A stretch of DNA of 64,000 nucleotides from Lithodes maja (GCA_037953745.1 JBAKBP010012274.1:1-64000); one strand, 5' to 3'. Positions 11,034-23,400 are shown, numbered from the stretch's first letter. The notes: generated by a model from the letters alone, not told the origin. Numbers and translations: made by a program.

Positions 11034-14000
11034 ATGTCGTGCCCTAGTATTGACGAGGAGCGAGAGATGCCATTTGAGGAGGTGCCGTTAGTAACTAGTG
11101 AGGAGGATGCTAGACTTTTTGTGAGTAAGCAGTACCATGTGACGGAGGAGAGGCTGACTGGGGTGAATGTTTATGGCTTGCACCTGATAGCCAAGGTTTT
11201 GGGTCTATCCAATGTAGGAGGGATGTCCAAGGGGGAGCTGATTTCCTGGGTGTTGCGTGGGCGACATGGGGTTTCGGAGGAGAGGGCGTTTGGGGGGGTT
11301 CCTCCCCAGATCCCCTCTCACTCGACTCCCACAGTGCCGTCCACTCAGTTGCCGGAGGTTAGCACTCTCCCACAGAGGGATGAGAATTGGAAGATTGGAG
11401 TGCCCTCGGGCGGTGCGTATGGTGGTTCCCCAGTTCTTGCCCCCCCTCCTTCAGTAGTGGCAGCTCCCTCTTCCTGCCTGTCTCCAGATATGATATTTAG
11501 ACTTGAGCTTGCTAAAATTGAGATTGAGGCTAGGAAGCAGGAGAAGGAGAAGGAGATTGAGGCTGAGACTAGGAGGCAGGAGATTGAGGCGGAGAATGAG
11601 ACCAGGAGGCACGAGGCTGAGCTTAGGTACGACTCCGAGAAATATTGTGCTCAAATAGATTTAGATAAGACTCGTGCAGAGTCGACAGGGACTCGGATGG
11701 GCCGTGAGGGCCAAGTAAGAGAACAGTCCTTGTCCCACTTAGTCAAATTGGTGCCGGCATTTAGTGAAACTGAAGTCACAGAATTTTTTAATCGTTTTGA
11801 GAAGAAGTGTAGGGAGCATAATTGGCCTGAAGAGAAGTGGGCAGCTCTGGTCTCCTCAAGACTTACGGGTAAGGGTCTGAAGGCTTATGATGCACTACCT
11901 TTAGAGTCTTGCATTGACTACCCAGTATTGAAGAGAGCTGTCCTACGGGCATACGAGTTGCAACCAGAAACATATCGATTGAAGTTTCGGGGTGTTACGA
12001 AGACTAGGGAGGCGACCTTTCTTGAACATGCCCGGGACTTAAAAGATGCACTTACAAACTGGACACGTTCTGAGAAAGCTGAGACGGCCGAACAGTTGAC
12101 TGAGCTGTTTCTGCTCGAGCAGTTTTATAAGTGTACTGGTGCAGATATGACTTTAACTATTAAAGAAAAGAACCCTAAAACTCTACAGGAGGCAGCTGAG
12201 ATGGCTGACCTCCGGCTATCACTAATTCGTGGGTGCGGGTCTGCCCAGCGTAGTGAGGCAGGTAACAAGGGGCGTGACGCCCCACCCCCCCGAGTTAGTG
12301 ATATACATTATGCAAACAAGTACAAGAGCTATGATACCAAGACTGACCACAAGACTAGCACCGTCCCATTTAAGAAGGGGCCGGGCCCTTCCCAGTACCA
12401 AGGGAAGCCCAGAGGGGAGTTGGAGTGTTATCATTGTCATGAAAAGGGGCACTTTGCAAGAGTCTGTCCTAGCAAACCACCTACAGCAGCTGTGTCTTTG
12501 GCCTGCAACATTGGTGTGTCTCCGAAGTTTTCTGAGTTTGCCCGGGGCAGTTCGTCAGAGGCTGAGGCACAGCCAATGCAGAAGCACCTGGGAGGCTCGA
12601 ACCCTGCTCAGGATGTTTTTTGCGACCATAGAGGACGGGGTTGCGTGATGTGGGCGGGGCGCAAGCATGGAGTAGAGGTCTTGCGTGATACAGGTGCTTC
12701 CCAGACTCTGATGAATAACTTGACTGGCTACCCTATAAATGCGGCTCGGGTGGTAGTGGTGCAGGGTATTAATGCAACTCGGTCATACCCGCTGGTGCGG
12801 TTGGAGTTGGAGGTGGATGGTGTGGCACGTGAATTGGATGTCGGGATTGTGGAGAAACTGCCAGTGGAGGGCGTCGACCTTCTTCTCGGCAACGACTTTG
12901 CAATGCCCGCTTCTGAGGTTCTACCCTTAGTCGTTGCCGAGAGGACGGCCGACGTGAGTGGGGGAGAACAAGAGTGGGTCGAGCGGTGCCAGACACAACC
13001 CATGGCGTGTGCTGTCACCCGAGCTCGGGCAGCTAAAGTGTCACAGCCTAGTCCTCCGTCTTCAGACCAGCAGAGGAACGATCAACAGGAGGAGGCTAAA
13101 GCTGGAGTTGGTTTTAAGAGTTTTGACTCGGCGGCTCTCCTGGGTGATTTAGTATTGGCACCTATGTTGGAGTCTGGAGAGGCCCCAGGACCTGTCACAG
13201 CTAGTGAGGAGGTAGGGCAGGAAGAGACTCCGAGGCAGCAACGTTGCACACGGAGAGAAAAAAGGGTTGCTCAGTTTGATGTTGGGGGAGGACTTGGGTT
13301 GCTTCGGAAGCATCTGGACGGGTTGGTTCCCTCAGATATTTGTAAACTGCAGTTGGAGGATCCGGAAGTTCAGAAGTGTGGTAATGGTGCTGTCGAGATT
13401 AAACACGAGGACGGGGAAGCATGTCATGTGAACCTGTTGGAGGAGTTTGTGAGGCAACCACCTGAGCACCCTACTGTCCCTGCGTTGGTCTGCCGCGGCC
13501 AAGGTGGAGAAGGAGAGGGGGGCAGTAGGGCACAGGTGGAGGAGAGTAGGGATTGTTATGTCTCGGCGGAGCCGTGGGCGGGGGACACGAGTCTGGTGGC
13601 TGTGGAAGCGCTAGAGCACCTGCCTGAGCAGCAGTGTGCAGCACTCCAGCACCAGCACGGTTCATACCCCACTGGTCGTGCCGAGCCCCTGAGTCTCACA
13701 ACTCGGGCGGTGCAAGATGTTCCACGGGCAGGTCACGTGACTGTTGAAAGACCGTTAGCCTCGTTGTTTCGGTGGTTTAAGGTGGGCGACGAGGCTTTGG
13801 CATGGTTGCCAGGTCAGGGTCGACCCATGGCTGCCAAGGGTGGTGGTCAAAAGGAGGACATTGAGCAGATTGGTAAGGTCGGCTGTGGTATCGCAGTGCC
13901 CGGTCGTCGCATAGCCTCCCAATGCTGCTCTAGTCTAATGCAACAGCCCTACCATAGACCGACTGTATCTGGCCATGTCGCTGAAAGCGGTGATGCTGCG

Positions 14001-14216
14001 CAGGCAGATGTCGTCACAAGGAATGCGGGGGTGCGCATGTACGGTATCGGCGGGGAAGCCTTAGCAATAATGAACTGTGGGAGTGACTGCACGGGTGGTA
14101 CTGATTGTCCCTCTCATGACCTGGCTGTTCTAGGGACGAAGGTGGAGAAGGAGGGAGACTACAGGTTAGAAGCTGCGGTCTCGGCTGGGTTGTGGGAGGG
14201 CACTAGGCATGTTTTT
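11034..14216 (+). pseudogene. Gag-protease part of the element B fused ORF, truncated by a SINE
   Basis: The ATG at 11034 corresponds to the start used in element A. Visible in order: an E/R-rich helix (about 160-205, fewer repeats than element A), a SCAN-like capsid region (about 240-400), a CCHC knuckle (about 465), DTGAS protease (about 552) and an integrase tail FKVGDEALAWLPG (about 914). The frame then runs into the SINE at about 14217, where the poly-T is read as a phenylalanine run and translation stops at 14270. Gag and protease remain intact, so a capsid precursor could still be made. The RT/RNase H relic is cut off and resumes at 14730. Confidence 0.85.
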
Positions 14217-14727
14217 TTTTTTTTTTTTTTTTTTTTTTTCTATATTCCAACTACTCCCTCTCGGGCATAGGCTGAGAGCCTGTACATTCCACCGCTCAAC
14301 ACGGTGAAGCCCGTGAGGTCTTGTTCCAGTCTGGGGAGTGAGACATGTGAAGCATCCATCATGGCTCGAAGCAGCTCCATCTCTGAAGCGGCCGGTTGCT
14401 TCGCCCAAGTGCTTCACCGTCTCACCCTCCAGACTCAGACCCTCACTCTCACAACGCCACCTATTGAGCAGTAAACTCACTAGGCATTGTCCCCCTGTAA
14501 CATATTTTGAATATGGGAATATTCATACAGTGTTATTTAATCAGGGAACAATGAGGGTATTTTTTTGGCATTTCGGTGGGCTTTGTGGTAATGCACTGAT
14601 ACTAGGTACAGCACAAATTCAATCCCAATAATATCTTCCCATTGACATATCGGGATTTGAACCCGGGTCCATTGGATTACCAATCCAGTGGCATGACCAC
14701 TCCACCACACCTCCCCTATATGTTGTT
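14217..14727 (-). mobile_element. tRNA-derived SINE inserted in element B
   Basis: The insertion is about 510 bp long, with its poly-A (T run 14217-14239) on the left and a tRNA-like head on the right. On the minus strand the head carries TGGTGGAGTGG (A-box-like) and GGTTCAAATCC (B box, 14653-14663). Its anticodon loop, TTGGTAA, would read GGT, resembling tRNA-Thr. Element A lacks the insertion, and comparison places it at ATGTT, which is present on both sides. The tail-proximal half matches 38600-38806 on the plus strand. Confidence 0.8.
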
Positions 14728-14729
14728 CG

Positions 14730-15330
14730 TGGAGACAGTGCAAGGCAGTTATTTACTAGGCTATGGCAGTACTTTCGCATGTTTGTTGCTTCTCCAGGCC
14801 TGATGTACGGGGTAGAATCCGACATGCAGGCTGGAGATAGTGCAAGGCTCAGTTTAATTCCCTACCGTATAAATCCTGCTCGACAGCCTATGGTGCAAGC
14901 AGAGCTGGATTACGTGTGGACGAAGGGTCTGAGGGATAAGGAATGTCGTGAGTGGTCGTTGCTTGTAACTTTGTCCGAGCGTGCTAAAGAGGTATGTGGT
15001 TTTGTTGTGGACGGGAGTACCTACCAGTGCAATGTTATGCCTGACGGACTTAAGAATGCACTAGCAACGTTTCAGAACCTGATGAATGAAAGTGAAAAGG
15101 ACGATGATGCGCTGGGGCATTTCGAGGTCTATGTTCCAGCCTATGGTCCGGTCGTTGTAGTTTACCCAGATCATCACCCTCTCAAGATCTTGGACCAGTT
15201 TCACAATCGGAGTATGAGGCTGACCAGGTGGTCACTAAGGTTATTGGTATATAACCTGGACATACGCCATATTGCCGGTTGTGATAACGTGGTTGCAGAT
15301 GGTCGTTCAAGGGTATATGATCCTGGGTAG
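14730..15330 (+). pseudogene. RT/RNase H relic of element B, downstream of the SINE
   Basis: This continues the element A frame after the SINE with YRINPARQ, FVVDGSTYQCNVMPDG, LKNALATFQNLMNE, then directly YPDHHPLKILDQF and DNVVADGRSRV. The same catalytic RT segments and the front of RNase H are missing as in element A, so the deletions predate both insertions. A TAG replaces a Trp codon of element A at 15328-15330 and shortens the tail by about 25 residues. Confidence 0.8.
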
Positions 15331-15814
15331 ATTGACACACGGGTAGCCTCCTGCTTTAGTTTGAGTAGTATTTTGCGCTTGGTGCTTGTTGGCTCGCGGT
15401 TGTAGCCCAGCGTATTGGGTCGTAAAGCAGGAGTTGAGCGTTTGGTATAGAAGAAAAAATAGGCTGCCCTTATAGTGCAGCCGGAAAAAACATATTAAAA
15501 TATAAAAATCATATAAAAACTCTTTCTTTTTGATATAGATAATTGTATAAGTTTGTCATAGCCTATAGTGTTTGAGTAGTCCACGAACTATCAAACGGCT
15601 GAGCTGCTGTAAGCTCGCTCTGGGAGCATGATATTATGTCTTTTACTATTGTTGGGAGGAGTTATGAAATGTGAATTTTTTTTTTATAAGATGTGTTTTA
15701 GTGATAAACTCAGCGTTGTTTTAGTGCCATGCGGTCGCTGGGTGTGAGGGGTTTGATGGGGTTCTGTATATCAGATTTTAGCTCAGGGTTGAGCAAGTAA
15801 AATCTTGGGGGAGG
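15331..15814 (+). other. 3' untranslated region and polypurine tract of element B
   Basis: This is non-coding sequence matching 1028-1520 of element A. It ends in CTTGGGGGAGG (15804-15814), the polypurine tract, directly before the 3' LTR. Confidence 0.75.
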
Positions 15815-17656
15815 TGTGACGCATGCCGAGTATGAGCATGCTGTACAGAACGCCCAGTCAGGCCCCACTCTCGCTAGGATCGTCAGGGCAGGAACTTTGG
15901 CTGTAGTCTGTGTAGAGTTTCCTAACTTAGTTTATGTGAGCCGTTGTACTATAAGTATTATAAATATGTATTTTGTTTTCATCTGAGTCAACGAGTTCTA
16001 TTTTATATCATTAGTTATAAGTATTGTGTGTGGGACTTATATGTAATGATGAGGAGAAGAGAGAGAGTTATGTAACGACGGCCCGTGAGCGCGCCACGAG
16101 GTAGGTAGGCCTCCCTCCCTCCTCCCTCCTCCCTCTCAGCGCGTGGGAAATCCTTTGTCGATCCCAGATTGAGAGAGAATATTACGTAACGATTGCTAGT
16201 GGGCGGTCCTTAGTAGTTGGCGATATGCTCACTAGAGGGCCGAGTATAAAAAGGAGAGGTCCTCGCCACAATTCTTTAGAACTCATCAGGCAGAGCGACT
16301 TCTCATATCCCTTGCAACTATCCATATTCTTCCGACTGATGTGAACTTTCTCTACTCTCTGAACAGCCTATCTTCTTCTCTTCTCGTCCCTTTTTAACCA
16401 ATGACCCCTTTGGTGCAGATTTAGTCAGCCAAAGTATTATCGCTTGAGTTCTCACGAGATAAGTGCCTGTTAGATAGCCTATTTTTGGAAGGGTTAACTA
16501 GAATAGGATTGATTGATGTTTGTTGCACTCGTATATGCATTTCCCTGTGTGCGATTATTCATGTTCCTGTTTTCTGCTGGTTTAGGCAATGCTAGACTGG
16601 GATAGGGTTTCTGAGTTGTGATTTCCTATGAGTACTAGGTTGCGGTTGAACCAGTACAATTGCAACGGAGACGTGGAACGCCTAGGTGGTCTTTCTGACT
16701 GTGTACCGTGGGAGTTTAGCACTGTGTTGCGAGTGAGGGCTTTTGCCTCGGCCACCCAACCCTGTGCTATCTCATTTGCTTGACTTTGAGAGGATCGCCA
16801 GGAGAGAACCAGATACTAGTGATCTGGATCTCTCAAGAGAGCATCCCGTCAATTAACGTAATTTGGCCGCACAGTCTTAAGGACCTCGCTAGGCTACGAG
16901 CCGCTTGCTCAGCCATTGTCTCTTAACCTTATGTATCCCAGCTAGACTTTGCTCGACCAGCAGATACAGCATAGTATTGAAGCTTCTCCTTATGTATATT
17001 ATTGTTTATGCACTATTGATTTCATGTGTGGCACGCTTAGCTACTTTAGAGATTAGTGGCCCACGAGCACAATCCTAGTAGGCTATTGTCAGTGCATTGT
17101 CGGAGTACTTCTTCTTAATGTTTGCCATTTACTATTGTTTATTCTTATAATTCTTCTTATGTCAATTTAAAGCCTTTAATTACCAGTGAGTTATTCATTA
17201 AATTGCTGTTCAAAATCCGATACTTACTTCTTATGAGTATTCGAGAAGCATCTAACTTATCAGAAGATTCCTTGCTTGATGCTCGAGGACTATTGTTTAA
17301 CGTAACGTAATAGTGCCGATCCGAAGTAGAGGGTGGAGGACTTCTTAAGTTCTTAGTTCAAGGGTGGATTACTTCGGCTTCGGCCAACACTATTCTTTAG
17401 TGTTGTAGTACTTTCTTCTTTGTTTGATTGTTGACCAGACTAGATAACTCCCGTCTTGTTATTAGTCTGTTGTGTGAAACGCTAGTACCGAGTTCTTGTA
17501 TACCCCGTTATAGCAGATAGAACTCTGGAGGGTAGTGGCGTTTTTTGTTCGGCTGGCAGTACTCTGGGGTTGGGATCGTGTGTTTCCGTTGTGGCAGCGA
17601 GCCATACTCGAGTCCTGTGTAAGAGCCCTAGTGTACCCGAGTGCCCGGTCGTAACA
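15815..17656 (+). repeat. 3' LTR of element B
   Basis: The 1842 bp LTR starts TGTGACGCATGCC and ends GGTCGTAACA, followed by GGTC, the second copy of the target duplication. A TATAAAAAG box lies at 16245. Its near identity with the 5' LTR points to a young insertion. Confidence 0.92.
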
Positions 17657-17696
17657 GGTCTAAGCGGTTTCGGTCGGGGGTAGTGATAGGGGGGTT

Positions 17697-19290
17697 TTAA
17701 AGATGAAACGGGCAGGTCGAGTCGGGGTTGTTGTTGCGGAAGAGGTTGGTGCTGGGGAGGGGTTGAATTGTGTAGAGAGTTGTGGTCGTGAGTGGGGTTT
17801 GGGGAAGGGTGAGTAAGGCTGAAGGTTGAGAGTTTACTATTATCGGGTGGTTTGGAGGTTTGGTGTGTGGGGATTTGATAGGGAGATGGTGGGGGGGGGG
17901 TCTGGGCAGGCAGGGTTGTGGTTTGAGAGGGGTTGAATCTAGACTGATTTTATTTCCGGGAGAGACATGGATGGGATTTCGAGGAGTGGTTGAAGTTGAG
18001 AGGTTGATTATGTTGTTTGGGGCGAGAGAGAGAGTATTTTGGGGTTTAGCCAAGGTGGAAAAAGTTTTGTGGTTGGATTGGGATGGGAGTGGTATTTCGT
18101 CGAGCGGGATCTTTGGGGGGGGAATTTGGGGCGGGTGGGATAACGGTGAAGAGGGGGAGGTTGAAAGTTTAGCTGGGCTCATGATGGTGGGGGACCGACT
18201 GGTGAGCAGGTGTTCGGTACGCATGAGGGGGGGGAAATCACTTTGGTGGGAGTCACGCGTGAGGGGGGGATTAACGGCGCGTGTGGGAGGATCAGAGTGG
18301 TGGGGTGTGTCGGTGGCAGTAACGGTTTGCTTAGAGGTTATCTGGGGTTGGTGAGTTTGTCTGTCATGAGGGGGTGAGTCAAGTGTGGGGTTTTGAAGTT
18401 TATTAGGGGTGTGAATTGTGGGGGGGTGGAAGGGAGCTACTGACTGAAAACTGTCACAAGGGAGATTTTGTTGGTGGGGGAATAGCTGAGTATTTCTGGG
18501 GGAAGGGGGGGAACATGGTTGGGTCCCTAGGTCGTCACGCGTGAGGGGAGGATTAACGGCGCGTGTGGGAGAATCAGAGTGGTGGGGTGTATCGGTGGCA
18601 GTGACGGTTTGTTTAGAGGTTATCTGGGGTTGGTGGGTTTGTCTGTCATGAGGGGGTGAGTCAAGTGTGGGGTTTTGAAGTTTATTAGGGGTGTGAATTG
18701 TAGGGGGGTGGAAGGGAGCTACTGACGGAAAACTGTCACAAGGGAGATTTTGTTGGTGGGGGAATAGCTGAGTATTTCTGGGGGAAGGGGGGGAACATAG
18801 TTGGGTCCCTAGGTCGTCACGCGTGAGGGGAGGATTAACGGCGCGTGTGGGAGGGTCAGGGTGGTGAGAGGTGAGCGAGTTAGGAAACGGGATTTGTTGG
18901 GGGGACTGCGGCGGGTTGGTGGGGGAAGAGTTAGGTGTAGAACAGGGGTTATTGGTAGAGGACTGACGTATTGATTTGGGGTTTTTAACAGGACGAATTT
19001 TGGGAATCTTCTTGGTGGCAGTCACGGTCTGGTTAGCGGTTATCTGGGGTTGGTGAGTTTTTTTGACATTAACAGGACGAGTTTGGGGAATTTTCTTGGT
19101 GGCAGTCTCGGTCTGGTTAGAGGTTATCTGGGACTGGCGAGTTCGTTTGACATGAGAGGGCGAGTCGAGTGTGGGGTTTCGACGTTTTCTAGGGGTGTGA
19201 ACTGTGTGGGGGTGGAAGGGAGCTACCGACTGAAAACGGTCACAAGCTACCGACGGAAAACTGTCACAAGGGAAATTTTGTTGGTGGGGG
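17697..19290 (-). CDS. Proline-rich extension of element C gag
   Basis: The frame is open from about 19290 to the stop at 17697, with no ATG near its start. The product is rich in Pro, Ser, Thr, His and Gln. It contains near-identical 94-residue repeats that include TRAVNPPLTRDD and THQPQIT, encoded by a 282 bp tandem array. No enzyme motif is visible. The sequence continues the gag frame if one base is removed from the G8 run at 19376-19383, and gag's own C-terminus (SPTNPPQ) is homologous to a segment inside this region. I therefore read it as the C-terminal half of one Gag-like polyprotein of about 900 residues rather than a separate gene. Its function is unknown. Confidence 0.6.
18252..18860. 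repeat. 282 bp tandem repeat within the proline-rich ORF
   Basis: GTCACGCGTGAGG recurs at 18252, 18534 and 18816, an exact 282 bp spacing. Because 282 is a multiple of three, the array keeps the frame. More diverged partial copies extend to about 19290. Confidence 0.85.
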
Positions 19291-19356
19291 GATAGCTGAA
19301 CATTTCTGGGGTCATGGGGAAAATATGTTGTGGTAGGCCTACATAGGTAGGCATAG

Positions 19357-20406
19357 CTAGAATACGGGGCTTGTTGGGGGGGGCTGCGGAGGGTTGGTGG
19401 GGGAAGAGTTAGGGAGGGTCAGAGAGGATAGAGGCAAGGAAGAGTGCACTGGGGTTGGACTTTCACCGGAAGTCATTTTGGAAGGGTGCACGGAGTCTTG
19501 GATAGGGGCTGAAGGGTTGGATAGGGGATTCATCGAACTGCGTAGGCATTTTTCTCTGATGGAGAGCATATGTTCTTCGAATAAGCCATAGGTTGTTCTG
19601 GGGTAGGATAGAGGCAAGGAAGAGTGCACTGGGGTTGGACTTTCACCGGAAGTCATTTTGGAAGGGTGCACAGAGTCTTGGATAGGGGCTGAAGGGTTGG
19701 ATAGGGGATTCATCGAACTGCGTAGGCATTCTTCTCTGATGGAGAGCATATGTTCTTCGAATAAGCCATATGTTGTTTTGGGGTAGGATAGAGGCAAGGA
19801 AGAGTGCACTGGGGTTGGACTTTCACCGGAAGTCATTTTGGAAGGGTGCACGGAGTCTTGGATAGGGGCTGAAGGGTTGGATAGGGGATTCATCGAACTG
19901 CGTAGGCATTCTTCTCTGATGGAGAGCATATGTTCTTCGAATAAGCCATACGGGTCGAGATGGGCGGTGATGTGGGGTGGGAGGATGTTTAACAAAGCGG
20001 TGAATAAGAGTTCATTTTGTTGGTCGTAATCTTCATAGCTATACGTGGATCTCACGTATCTGTAGAGTTGTAGGAGGGTCACATTTATATCCCCTTCATA
20101 CTTGATCTCGTCGATTTGTATTATTTTGGGAGAGATGAGGCAACCCAAAAGTGGCCCTAAGGTCCGGATCGCGAGGGATCGAAACTGGTTCCAGGTACTC
20201 TCTGGCGTTACCTGTTTAGCAATTTGGGAAACGGCTTTTCCCAACTGCATAATGTGCGATAATGCAACGGCGATTTTTTCGCGGTCATTTTGAAGTGCCA
20301 CATCTAACACTGGTTTTATTATGTCTAAGTAAGCGGCAATATCATACGTGTTTACATCATACTTGGGAATGTGTGTGAGTGGCGGCCAATTTCGCGATGT
20401 TGCCAT
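19357..20406 (-). CDS. Gag capsid-like protein of element C
   Basis: The 349-residue ORF has a good ATG at 20406, about 70 bases inside the primer-binding site, which is where gag is expected. Residues 1-150 are mostly helical and resemble a retrotransposon capsid (ending ALLNILPPHITAHL), but I cannot match a named family. Residues about 152-330 are three copies of a 60-residue unit that begins YGLFEEHMLSIREE. No CCHC knuckle is present. The C-terminus turns proline-rich and stops just after a G8 run, where the longer reading frame appears shifted. Confidence 0.65.
   Translation of the reverse strand: MATSRNWPPLTHIPKYDVNTYDIAAYLDIIKPVLDVALQNDREKIAVALSHIMQLGKAVSQIAKQVTPESTWNQFRSLAIRTLGPLLGCLISPKIIQIDEIKYEGDINVTLLQLYRYVRSTYSYEDYDQQNELLFTALLNILPPHITAHLDPYGLFEEHMLSIREECLRSSMNPLSNPSAPIQDSVHPSKMTSGESPTPVHSSLPLSYPKTTYGLFEEHMLSIREECLRSSMNPLSNPSAPIQDSVHPSKMTSGESPTPVHSSLPLSYPRTTYGLFEEHMLSIREKCLRSSMNPLSNPSAPIQDSVHPSKMTSGESPTPVHSSLPLSSLTLPNSSPTNPPQPPPTSPVF
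19425..19965. repeat. 180 bp tandem repeat (three copies) in element C gag
   Basis: GAGGCAAGGAAGAGTGCACT recurs at 19431, 19611 and 19791, exactly 180 bases apart, with very few differences. It encodes a 60-residue repeat in frame. Confidence 0.92.
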
Positions 20407-20458
20407 GCTTCTACTGTTCCAAAATTTGCAGTGTAATGCAACCTTTTATCCGAATCAA

Positions 20459-20477
20459 GAACCACCGCTGCCGCCAA
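20459..20477 (-). other. Primer-binding site of element C
   Basis: Directly inside the LTR end GGGCATAACA the minus strand reads TTGGCGGCAGCGGTGG. The solo LTR at 35206-38430 lacks this sequence after its CA end, as expected for a solo LTR. The TRIM at 62603-63554 has a similar site, TTGGTGGCAGTCACGG. Confidence 0.7.
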
Positions 20478-23400
20478 TGTTATGCCCTATTTTTCTACAG
20501 GTTTAACTTGGGTAATGTGAGTTCTAATTGACTGGGTATAGAAGGCTGCATGCACAATACAAGATATGAGGAATAGAGAACACAAAGAAACACATGGTAG
20601 CAAGTTACACGATCACGTTTATTAATATACCACTGCAGAATACTTGTGTAAGACAATATAATAGAATCGAACAACACTAGCATAAGTGGATCTGGATGGA
20701 GCCTAGTCTCCCACTTCCAACGTTCAGGTATTAATCTTCTGATCACTGGCTTTGATTTAACAGGTTTATATACCGAAGACCATCAATGTTACTTATAGAT
20801 TCCTATTCACTGTTATATTTATTACTGGTAGCTCTGGTGCACAAGTAGTAGTTCACAGACTAGATTAGACACGCGTATTTTAGAGCACGGGAATTCTAGT
20901 AACCTCAGGGGGTACTGATCTAAGTTTTATATCCTTGTTTCAGAAATACATAGAACGCAAATCAGTGGGCGAACGTTAGATATCACTAGAGTTTTAATAT
21001 CTGAATAAGGTAATTACGAGAGTCAAGGTCGCCTGTTAATTAATGAGCACTGATCGCTTAGTACGTCCCAAATGGAATGGTTAAGTCTGTATTACACTGG
21101 GCAAGGTCTTAGCCACTTCGTAGAAATATTTAATTAGTGAAATCTCTAAACAGCACAGTAAGATGTAGTACTGCTAAAGAGAATCTTGGGTAGTATCTGA
21201 TGGGTCTGGTCCTGGTTATCTTGCGTCCATGATGTTGGGGGCTAACGACTGGTTCCGCGGCCGTCCAGGGTGGCCATATGTGTGAAGTTCTTAAATACGT
21301 GGGCAGGTCCTTCTATCCAAATCTGCCACGGAGTCTGCCGGCTCTGGGATCTCACTCCGGAACAACACAAGGGCAGAGCTAGAGGTTAACTGCAGGGTAG
21401 TGACCCCTGGTTGGTGTCTAGCTTTCAACTGATTTGACTGGGGGCGGGAGTTAGATTTATAGGCTCGGTTCTGGACCCTGTAGACAGTAGGGATCTCGAG
21501 TCTTATGGACTTAATGGAGCTCTCAATAGAAATGGAGACTAGGTAAGATGGTATTTACTGTTGTGGCACAGGGCTATAGGAAGCCTTTATATTTTCATAT
21601 AACTGAGCCTTAGTAAGAGGTACTATTTTGGCTATACTGGACGTATTTAGGGGAGAGAGACTGGATCTACTTTGCGAGGAGGATGGGGACAGCTGTGATA
21701 GGAGCGTCTCTCTAGATTGTTCAATCTTCATTCTATGGTATAGCTGAGGTGCTAATTTAGTGATCAGAGCATGCAAGAAAGGTAAATGGTTTATTGAGAG
21801 TTAATAGAGGTTAGAAAAGGTGTTAGTCATTCATGGTTAGTTCATTGATAGGAAGAATTCCTGTGCTACCTGGCAATGACTCGAAAGTCAAAACAGGGGC
21901 CAGGTATACCTCCGCGGGGGTGGGGGTCTCCCTCCTCGGGTGGGCAAAAAGGGGGAGCTGGGCGCCCTCTCTCTGTGATCGTCGTCCGGCGGCTGTGGCT
22001 AGGGGCTTGCCATATCACCAGTGTTTGTAATAACCCTCTGTGTATGAGACAGATGTGGGTGTCTTTAATACCAAAACCGAAGGTGCCTTAGCTAGCTGGT
22101 TTTACTCGGCTGGTTGTTAATTGTAGGGTTTGCTGGATGTGGTGGAGACTGGGTTGCTAACTCTGCCACATTTATCTGGAAGTATGGCAATAGAAGTTAG
22201 TACTGGCGGGGCGGCTAGCCTCGCACCGACGACCATTGGGTGCAGGGTTGTGAATGTGTTGTAAGAGAATAGATGGCATGCAAGGGGCTAGTAAAGTTCT
22301 AATGTTGTTCTGGCCTACTAAGTGAAGGTAGGCTGGATAGGAGTATATATATAAAAGGTTGGAGAGCGTTAGCAACGGACAATTCAAGGATCTTCAAGAG
22401 GTATGAGAGAGAGGCTAGGTCGGACAAGAGTCGAGAAGCGCGGGAATTCTTAATGAGAGGGGGGGAGAGTTCAAGGGCTACAGGGAAATTTTGCCCCTAA
22501 GGTCCCTGGGCGTGGGGGTGGCATTAGGCTACACTTGATATGGAAAGTTTGAAAAGGCAGTAGAATACGTTAGCCAAAATATGCTACCGGGGAATGCAAC
22601 TATGGGGTGGTATATGAGTCTGGAAAAGATAGAGTTATGTGATCAGTCCGAGGGTTATGGATACTATTAGTTGGTCCTGGGAACTGCGTTTTCTATTAAA
22701 TATAAATATAAATACCAACAACAGCGGCAGTTCGTAGGGGTACTTAGTTATTGTTTCGGGGTACTTATGACAGATACTGGTAACCAGGTTATCTTATACA
22801 ATCTCTGGTTGGGGTAAGAGGTGTAAGACACGAAGTAAATTGGCGTAGTGTGGGCTGTGGATACGAAGGAGGCAAGGGGAAGACGTATGACAATTGTGGA
22901 AAGTAAATGGAAAAAGGTGAACACAATGGCGGATAAAAATACTTAACCTAAGGATTGCATACATAGATTTATGGGGCGATGGGTCTTCATAAAGCTTAGT
23001 CTGGCAAGACAAGATGTTAGGGAATGTTAATATTAATACTTAGTTACTAGAGGAACAATGCAAGGGGCGACTGAGCACGGGTTACATATATCTATACTCG
23101 TCATGGAAAATGATATACGAGGTCTAGGGACAATCGTGGGTGTTTTAACTTCTAAAATATATAACATCTACTTCTCGGATGCAAGAACATACATAGATAT
23201 AATTATGGCTGTCTGATGTGTTGGCATTGGCTCAACGTCGGGACAGGGCATGGGTGTTTTTAATATGAATGTATATTCCTGTTCATCATCTTTGTAGTCT
23301 GGCAAGACAAGATGTTAGGGAATGTTAATATTAATACTTAGTTACTAGAGGAACAATGCAAGGGGCGACTGAGCACGGGTTACATATATCTATATTCGTC

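Noticed and set aside
14645..14720. Functional tRNA-Thr gene
   Set aside because: The A and B boxes fit, but the acceptor stem does not close well, and the segment is the head of a poly-A-tailed SINE inserted in a retrotransposon.
17860..18354. 164-codon plus-strand Gly/Trp-rich frame
   Set aside because: Antisense shadow of the proline-rich extension of element C.
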